Part shown: in pieces, positions 52,801 to 64,000 of the stretch
Numbering within the stretch: the stretch's first letter is position 1
How the letters are laid out: each line of letters starts with the position of its first letter
Assembly: GCA_032358165.1 (NCBI GenBank)
Contig: JAALGY010000031.1
Location: 1,240,001 to 1,304,000, forward strand
Direction of reading: 5' to 3'
Length of the DNA: 64,000 bases
Source of the DNA: Diplosphaera chodatii
Taxonomy: Eukaryota > Chlorophyta > Trebouxiophyceae > Prasiolales > Stichococcaceae
Translations under genes and position numbers: made by a program
Notes under the pieces: generated by a model
Database searches by the model: none
What the model was told of the DNA's origin: nothing
The model's input: only the letters and a program-made list of their open reading frames with translations

Positions 52801-53632
52801 GCACGGTACAACCCCCAACCGGTGCATGTCGCTCGAGAGCTCCCGGCAGCACGGGTCCCGCCGGTGCGCCGCGCGCAGGTGGAGGACCTGCTGGAGTACT
52901 ACATGCAGCGGGCGGCGACGCTGCAGAGCGAGAGCGAGCGGCTGCTGGCGGGCGCCCGCGACCTGGAGGAGTCCGTCGGCGTCTCCCTCTCCGCCCGCCG
53001 CTTCGAGGTGCGGGGCGGGGCCACGGCGTGCGGCGCCAGGGCTGGGGCTGCAAGTTTATGAAAAGCGCAGTCATTGTGTGGACGCTGGGCAGATGTGGAG
53101 CGCTGCGTCGGCAATGCACCGTCAAGCAGCAGCTTTTCAAGGCAGTCTGCTGCCAATGAGCTGAGCTGTGATGCGGAATCTGCACCAACGGCCTCAACAT
53201 GGCCTGAACGACGAGGCGTGGTGTGGTGTGACCCTTTGCAGGCGCTTGACATGTTTGTGTGCCATGTGTGGCTGCAGGTCAACCGCCTGGAGCTGACGCT
53301 GTCCATAGGCAGTTTCGCGGCTGCGCTGGGCGCCATGGTCGCAGGCATCTTCGGTGAGTCTCAGCCATGTTGTCATGTTGGCGGAGCAACTGATAGCGCC
53401 CACATGCAGCCCAGCCATGCGCGATGCAGCATAGACGCATGCTGGCTGCGGTAAACGTTGCCAATGTTACCAGGCGAAGTTTGTGCGTCACTTCACTGCA
53501 GGCATGAACCTGCGGTCGACATTCGAGGAGAGCGTGATCGGGTTCTGGGGGACCACAGCAGCCATTGTGCTGGGTTGCTGCTGGGTCTTTTGGGCGATCA
53601 TGCGCTACATGAGGCTGCGGCGCATTCTGTAA
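49851..53632 (+). CDS. MRS2: MRS2/CorA-type magnesium transporter with acidic insertion
   Basis: Two-helix Mg2+ channel of the CorA/MRS2 superfamily. The ATG at 49851 opens an Arg/Ser-rich leader, probably plastid (MGT10/MRS2-11-like). Exon 1 ends at 50203 in phase 2 and joins 50332, giving GSGFVGVGSPQTQRPASAGA. The MRS2 domain starts VLRIDKSGKTNKVYIKRRDL and RLLPRDLRRIDPSLSVVKTS (near 50830), then INIKDHALLMNVGGVR, then KFLDLVLPRLA. The stalk helices are FELELMEAALMVATG, RVSSVLRTLPKEVTP and EMLEELLDDQEDIGDINLSS written across joined exons (exon 52053 joins in phase 2 as NMLEELL). An acidic, Ser-rich stretch intervenes between about 52173 and 52860. The pore helix is IGSFAAALGAMVAGIFGMN, with the GMN signature split by an intron; TM2 follows, ending RLRRIL and TAA at 53632. 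Confidence 0.87.
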
Positions 53633-54017
53633 CGCTTGCAGGCGGCTGTAAATCCAGGCCCTAACTTCCCTCAAACACACAGAGTGGCTTGTTACTGATA
53701 TCAAAGGTTGCGTATCGAAGCTGGTATATGCTTGGCGGGAGAGCATTTTTGTGATTTGCTGGAGCTGGTTGTCAGAGATTTTGGCCGTCAGACGCAAAGG
53801 CCACCCTTCTTGCTAGTATTCTGCACCAGGCTTGATTGGTTTGACTGCGGGCCGTGCGATGCAGCTTGATTGGCTGGAGGCATGTGTAAATGCTTCCTGC
53901 TGTACTGCATATGCATTGTTCCTGTCCTTAATGTGCTCGATGGGACCTGACATCAAATCTACATCAAGTATCGCAACAGCAAGTAAAAGAAAACCACTTC
54001 TGCATCCCTGTTTTCCG
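53633..54017. other. Convergent intergenic region MRS2 / kinase
   Basis: 385 bases of lower GC holding the two 3' flanks. Apart from TGTAA for MRS2 nothing is recognised. Confidence 0.45.
53647..53651 (+). other. Poly(A) signal TGTAA for MRS2
   Basis: TGTAA 14 bases after the MRS2 stop codon, matching the green-algal signal. Confidence 0.5.
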
Positions 54018-59561
<5,544 letters not shown>

Positions 59562-60225
59562 GCCGGCTCACAGAGACCCTGACTTTGAGTATCGATGATC
59601 TCGTCCTCGGTTGACTCCAATGCATGCAGGGAAAGTTGGGTCACATGCAAGCACAATGGGGCAGGAGATGCTGACTACTTGATGCAGTTCATGGCCGTTG
59701 AATGCAGATTATACCTGGCGCATAAGACTGCATATCGATGTTCTTCCAACACTGCACTGTCAGTCGTTACGACATCCGCGCCATACAGCAGTGATCAAGA
59801 CAGACATGTCCAGTGTGCACATGACTCTGTAACGGTGACATATGCAGGCGCCGAGCACTAAAACCACAGCTAGAAGAATACAGTCACTTCGAAAACAAGG
59901 TCGCAGACACAATCGTCTTGACACATCCGTCAGGGACTCCTTCTGCACGGCCGTTCGTATCTCGAATGTCACTCGATGGTCGAAACACAAGTATCGGCCG
60001 CACAAATGCAGGCAAAGCTTACAATAAGCCCTTCAAACGATACGCGACCAGTCTAGGCATGTGCGCATGCTGGTCAACGATGAGAAGGTGAGCGTTCCGG
60101 TGTGCCACCGTGGCAGCCACGGTGGCATCAGGTCATCGCTACTGAAACTTTGCAGCAGGTGCAGCGCAACAGTCAAATGCATATTGTCAACAGTAACCCA
60201 CAGAAGCGTGACAAGTACGAGCAGA
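59562..60225. promoter_or_regulatory. Divergent promoter region, kinase / PTGES2-like
   Basis: 664 bases between opposed start codons, lower in GC than the exons. Open frames on the plus strand near 59850-60080 are codon-usage-poor and judged non-coding. Promoter role is inferred from layout. Confidence 0.4.
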
Positions 60226-62410
60226 ATGCAGCGGTCTCGCGCAGCGCTGCTAAGGGTGCTATTGCAGCGAGGCGGGCTGCTTACAGCTGGAGCCAATGAG
60301 CACGCATGCGCACCAGCGGGTGTCAGCCTGCAAGCAGCGCTGCACACAGCACAGTCAGCACCCAAACGGTGCAGTCGCCTGTGAGCTTCCAGTACATCAT
60401 CTGATACCAGCCTGGTGCGCCGTTTCAGGGCGAATGTCTTGATGCCGCCACAATATCGTCTGCAGGGTCTCCATTGTCACGGAGCAGTCGGAGCAGACCG
60501 CTCGCATCGGTGCACTGGCAGCTTTGACAGGCGGGCTCGCCGTCTTCGCCCTCGCCCAGCCTCAGGCGGAGGCGCTGGTGGCAGAGCCGGAGCCCGCGGG
60601 TGCCGAGCCAATAGGGAAGGTGCACCGCAGCGCTTTCGCTCACCTCAGCAGCGTAGTGATCACAAGGGACGCGGTCCACCGCTCTGATTGTGCAGTGCTT
60701 ATGAATTCCGTCCGGGAACCAAGACCGATGTCGTTGCTCGGCAGGAGCAGTTGGCGCCTGCAGATGTCTACCAGCTGCCATCTGAGGGCCTGAGGGGTGT
60801 GCCCCAAGAGGTCATTCTCTACCAGTACGACGTGTGTCCGTTTTGCTGCAAGGTCAAGGCGGTGTTGGACTACTACAGGGTGAGTCATCTGGTGTGGTGT
60901 GTTATGGTTAGCTGCAGGCCTGCCGCCGCTTGCCACATGCACCCGATGGATGTTGCGACATGTGCAGATACCCTATCGATGTGTGGAGGTGGGGCCCCTC
61001 ATGAAGGCGGAGCTCAAGTGGTCACCCTACAAGAAGGTGCACTGTGCACGTGAAAGCCTCCCCGTGTACGCAGGGTGCCAGCGCATGTTAGTGCTGATGA
61101 GAGGGCGGTGTGCACAGTGCATGAGGTATCTCTCTCCGTGTGTTTTCTGTCATACGCATTGGCTTAGTGTTCCTTCATCGTTAATGCAATGTGCAGGTGC
61201 CAGTGGCAATGCTGGATGGGGAGGTGCTGGTGGACAGCAGCGCCATCATCTCGCGCATCGCAGCTGAGAAGGATGCCGAGGCGGCTGCAGCCCAGCCGCC
61301 ACCGAAGCGCGGCTGGTTCAGCCGGAGCCAGCCAGCGCAGACCGCCGCCAGCGTGTCACATACAGGTGGGCTTCGGTCTCTGAGCTTCCTGGATGCAGGC
61401 GGTGCTCCTGCTGAGCCGTGCTCCAACGGCTTCAGGAATTTGTACCAGTCATTGCGAGGTGACAAATGTTGCCAGGCATGCTTTGCTCTCTTCCACCGGA
61501 GACGTAGTGCAGTTGGAGATCGTGCAAGACAAAGTCGACCTCTATTCAACATCACCAATGGAGTATGACAGAAGGACAAGACGCTGATATCAGGGTTGCG
61601 GCCGGGGATCAGATTGCCGATCTGAGCGGTGACCGGGCCCGCATGCCGTCCCGCAGAGGAGGAGGACAGGTGGCGGCGGTGGGTGGACGCGCGGCTGGTC
61701 CGGGTGCTGACCATCAACATCTACCGCAACCGCGCGGAGTCGTTCCAGACGTTCGACTACATCACGCAGCAGGGCAACTTCAGCTGGCTGGAGAAGGAGG
61801 TTGGCCGCGTGCTGGGCGCCGCCACCATGTGGTGAGTCGTGGGCAGTGCACCCATGCAGCACACCTCCAGCTGTGCACCAGAGTAACATCGACTGTGCGG
61901 CGGGTACGCTCGGGGCAGGGCAGCCGAGGTGATCGTGGCCAGACATCATTGGCATACCACTGCTGCAGGATGGTGTCGGGGCGGCTGCGGAAGAAGTACG
62001 GCATTGAGGGCGAGGCGCGGGAGGAGCTGTACCAGTGTGCCGACGCCTGGCTGGCAGCTCTGGACGGCCGTCAGTTTCTGGGCGGTGAGCAGTCGCGGTC
62101 GCCATGTGCTGTGTAAACACTCTGTTCCACCTGTTGCATATGCGACCCCTTCATGTCAAACCACCATCATGGGAAAGTCTGCTTTCTGTTGTTCCGGTCG
62201 GTAGATGCATGCACGGGTCGACACAGCTGTCCACTGTGCTGCGCAGGTGACAAGCCCAACCTGGCAGACCTGTCGGTGTTTGGCGCCATCCGCAGCGTGA
62301 CGGGCACCGACACCTTCATGGACCTGATGCACAACACCCGCATCGGCGGCTGGTATGAGCACATGATGGGCGTGGTCGGCGACAGCGCACGGTTGCGCTC
62401 TTATGACTGA
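60226..62410 (+). CDS. PTGES2-like glutathione-transferase-fold protein, organelle-targeted
   Basis: Homologue of membrane-associated prostaglandin E synthase 2, a GST-fold protein; the reaction in algae is not established. Exon 1 (60226-60380) encodes an Arg-rich amphipathic presequence, MQRSRAALLRVLLQRGG, and joins 60466 in phase 2. A hydrophobic segment follows (RIGALAALTGGLAVFALA). The glutaredoxin-like domain has EVILYQYDVCPFCCKVKAVL (CPFC, near 60830), IPYRCVEVGPLMKAELKWSP and VPVAMLDGEVLVDSSAIISR. The alpha-helical GST C-terminal domain has RWRRWVDARLVRVLTINIYR, TFDYITQQGNFSWLEKEVGR, DKPNLADLSVFGAIRSVTG and ends DSARLRSYD, stop 62410. The junction after PAGAEPIGK is best closed on EQLAPADVYQLPSEG (phase 0), but an alternative acceptor exists. 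Likely mitochondrial from the presequence, not proven. Confidence 0.86.
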
Positions 62411-62435
62411 TGCAGCAGCCTGAATGCAGTACTGT

Positions 62436-62440
62436 TGTAA
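62436..62440 (+). other. Poly(A) signal TGTAA for PTGES2-like gene
   Basis: TGTAA 25 bases after the stop codon, matching the green-algal polyadenylation signal. Confidence 0.5.
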
Positions 62441-62682
62441 ACATGGTCATCATCATTTACGTGTACCAATATTCTATGGCATCTGCCAGTGACACACGCA
62501 ATGTCCGGCTCCCTTGTCAGCTTGAAACAGAGAACGTTTGTCTGTCACTTCCATCAGACAAGATTCCTGCCGGTACTTGCACACGATCATGAAGTGCATA
62601 GCAATTGCTGGTGTGCGTCAAGCCCAGAACCGGGGCAGTCTGTCAGCCAGTCACAGTGTGGCATCGTCAGAATTAGCAATGA

Positions 62683-64000
62683 TCAGCTGCGTGTTGCATT
62701 CTCCCGTGCTGGCTGCATGCGAACGACGTGCACAAAGCGCGTGTCCATGTTCTCGATGCCCTCGTTCTGGCACATCATCTTCTTAGCTTCCTCCACAGCT
62801 GCGATGTCTTGTGGCGTGATCAGAATCATCTGCGATAGAATAAGAAGGTGGCTGTTACAAGGCTGGTTGAGGGCTGCAATGCCAGCAAAACTGTCAACCC
62901 TGCTGCAAACTTCTGTCAGCAGGACATGCACCGACCTGCAAGTCGTGGCACTGGCGTGCAAAGCCGAAGAGCGATGCCAGGCTGACTGTTCTGGTCATGG
63001 CGTCGCAGTACACGTCGAACCTACAGCACACATCGGCAAGCTGGCGCAGTCTGCAAACTGTACATATGCTAGCCATACCGACCCAACAATCCTCAAGCTC
63101 ACACGGTCATGTGTAACGTGTGGGGCATGCACAACAACATGGACACTGCTCACTCGTCCATCGCCCTGAAAGGGTTGCCCGCAAACTCGCCAATGGCCAG
63201 CGACAGCGCCACCGTGCTGAAGGACCGCTCACCACCTGCACCCAGTGGCAGGCACACTCCATCACCCGGGTGCCAGCGGGCGTCCTGAACCCATCCATAC
63301 GCCGTGCCAGTTCAGCTTCTGGTGCTGTGCGAAAGAGCGGCTGACCTGACAGCTGCTTCATGTCCTTCGTCTTGCCAGCAGCCTCGCTGGATCCGGCCAC
63401 CCGGACCCTCATCTCCAGCTTCTGGTCCTTGATGTTCAGCGTGCCCTGTGCATGCCGGTCGTCACCGCTCAGCAGGCGCAGCTCCTTGTGATCGCAGGAG
63501 TTAGCAGGGCATCACGTGCAGCCAGCGGCCGGCCATCATGCACACACAGCGCACCAGGTGACCCTTTCGCCCCATCTTCTCGGCAAAGGAGTTTTTCACC
63601 CTGCATGACAGGCAACATGCGTGTTGAGGAATCACCCCGCTGCGTTAGGAGGCTACCATGTCCAGCAGGACGTGCATGCAGCCGTCCAGGACCTGCACGT
63701 CATAAGCATGTCAAGTATGATACAGATACAGATCACTTCACATATCAGACTATGCTCTTTGTGTCCGCAACAGTAGCATGCTGATCCTCATGCTCTGACC
63801 TTGCAATTATCATCTTCGTTTTTTCACTGACGGCCATCCGGCGGGCGTCTGCGCCCTCCACTGCAGTGTTGTGTGCCGCCAGCACGTTCACCATGCGCTT
63901 GCGCAGATCTGCCTCCTGGCGCTTCGCTCTTGCCATCTGAAGCTGCAGAGCAGCAACAGCATGGCCGGCATCAGACTCCGAACCACCAGGCATGCAGCCG
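62683..64000 (-). CDS. SMC6: SMC6, C-terminal part (5' end beyond window)
   Basis: ATPase subunit of the SMC5/6 complex for DNA repair and chromosome maintenance. Only the C-terminal portion is inside the window. From the right edge it has coiled coil (AVAALQLQMARAKRQEADLR, near 63940), then VKNSFAEKMGRKG (near 63570), LNIKDQKLEMRVRVAGSSEA and KDMKQLSG (near 63360). The next exon gives ERSFSTVALSLAIGEFAG, completing the ABC signature LSGGERS. The Walker B region is FRAMDEFDVYCDAMTR (near 63000-63160). The C-terminus has MILITPQDIAAVEEAKKM and ends PARENATRS, stop at 62683. The hinge and N-terminal ATPase half must lie beyond 64000. The 272-base spacer to PTGES2 has no gene. Confidence 0.9.

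Overview
This window reads as nuclear chromosomal DNA from a photosynthetic green alga, probably a chlorophyte of the trebouxiophyte type; that placement is inference. Exons are GC-rich and cut by many short introns with GTG-type donors and TGCAG acceptors. Several products carry apparent plastid transit peptides, including IF-2, a ClpR2-like subunit and a ferredoxin/J-domain protein. TGTAA, the usual green-algal poly(A) signal, follows several stop codons. No bacterial, viral, transposon or CRISPR feature was seen.

Eighteen protein-coding genes and one tRNA were assembled by joining exons by eye using homology, splice sites and reading-frame phase. In order: DNA topoisomerase I (+, 798-6380); tRNA-Leu(CAG) (-, 6903-6981); nucleoporin NUP160 (-, 7445-15109); V-ATPase subunit D (+, 15793-17294); plastid IF-2 (-, 17663-21916); ClpR2-like Clp subunit (+, 22586-24311); N-terminal asparagine amidohydrolase NTAN1 (+, 24765-26356); SIN3 corepressor (-, 26786-34551); SEC23 (+, 35237-39253); a GalT/HIT-like protein (-, 39570-41520); plastid J-domain plus 4Fe-4S ferredoxin protein (+, 41994-44588); a small proline-rich membrane protein (-, 45486-46193); an unrecognised plastid-targeted protein (-, 46519-47901); a GNAT acetyltransferase (+, 48243-49412); an MRS2/CorA Mg2+ transporter (+, 49851-53632); a cyclic-nucleotide-dependent protein kinase with four nucleotide-binding domains and a probable myristoylated N-terminus (-, 54018-59561); a PTGES2-like glutathione-transferase-fold protein (+, 60226-62410); and the C-terminal part of SMC6, which runs off the window (-, 62683-64000).

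The genes are mostly housekeeping and do not form one pathway. Six serve the plastid or are likely targeted there (IF-2, ClpR2, J/ferredoxin, the unknown protein, GNAT, MRS2). Three concern chromatin or DNA (TOP1, SIN3, SMC6). Others serve transport or trafficking (NUP160, V-ATPase D, SEC23) and signalling or turnover (the kinase, NTAN1). Six pairs are divergent with 340-690 bp between start codons; the IF-2/ClpR2 pair is functionally suggestive. No convincing novel multi-gene system was found. The best leads are individual proteins: the unknown plastid protein, the GalT/HIT-like protein, the kinase with cAMP-like binding cassettes, and the acidic insertion in MRS2.

Exon joins were made without transcripts, so gene ends and minor exons may shift.
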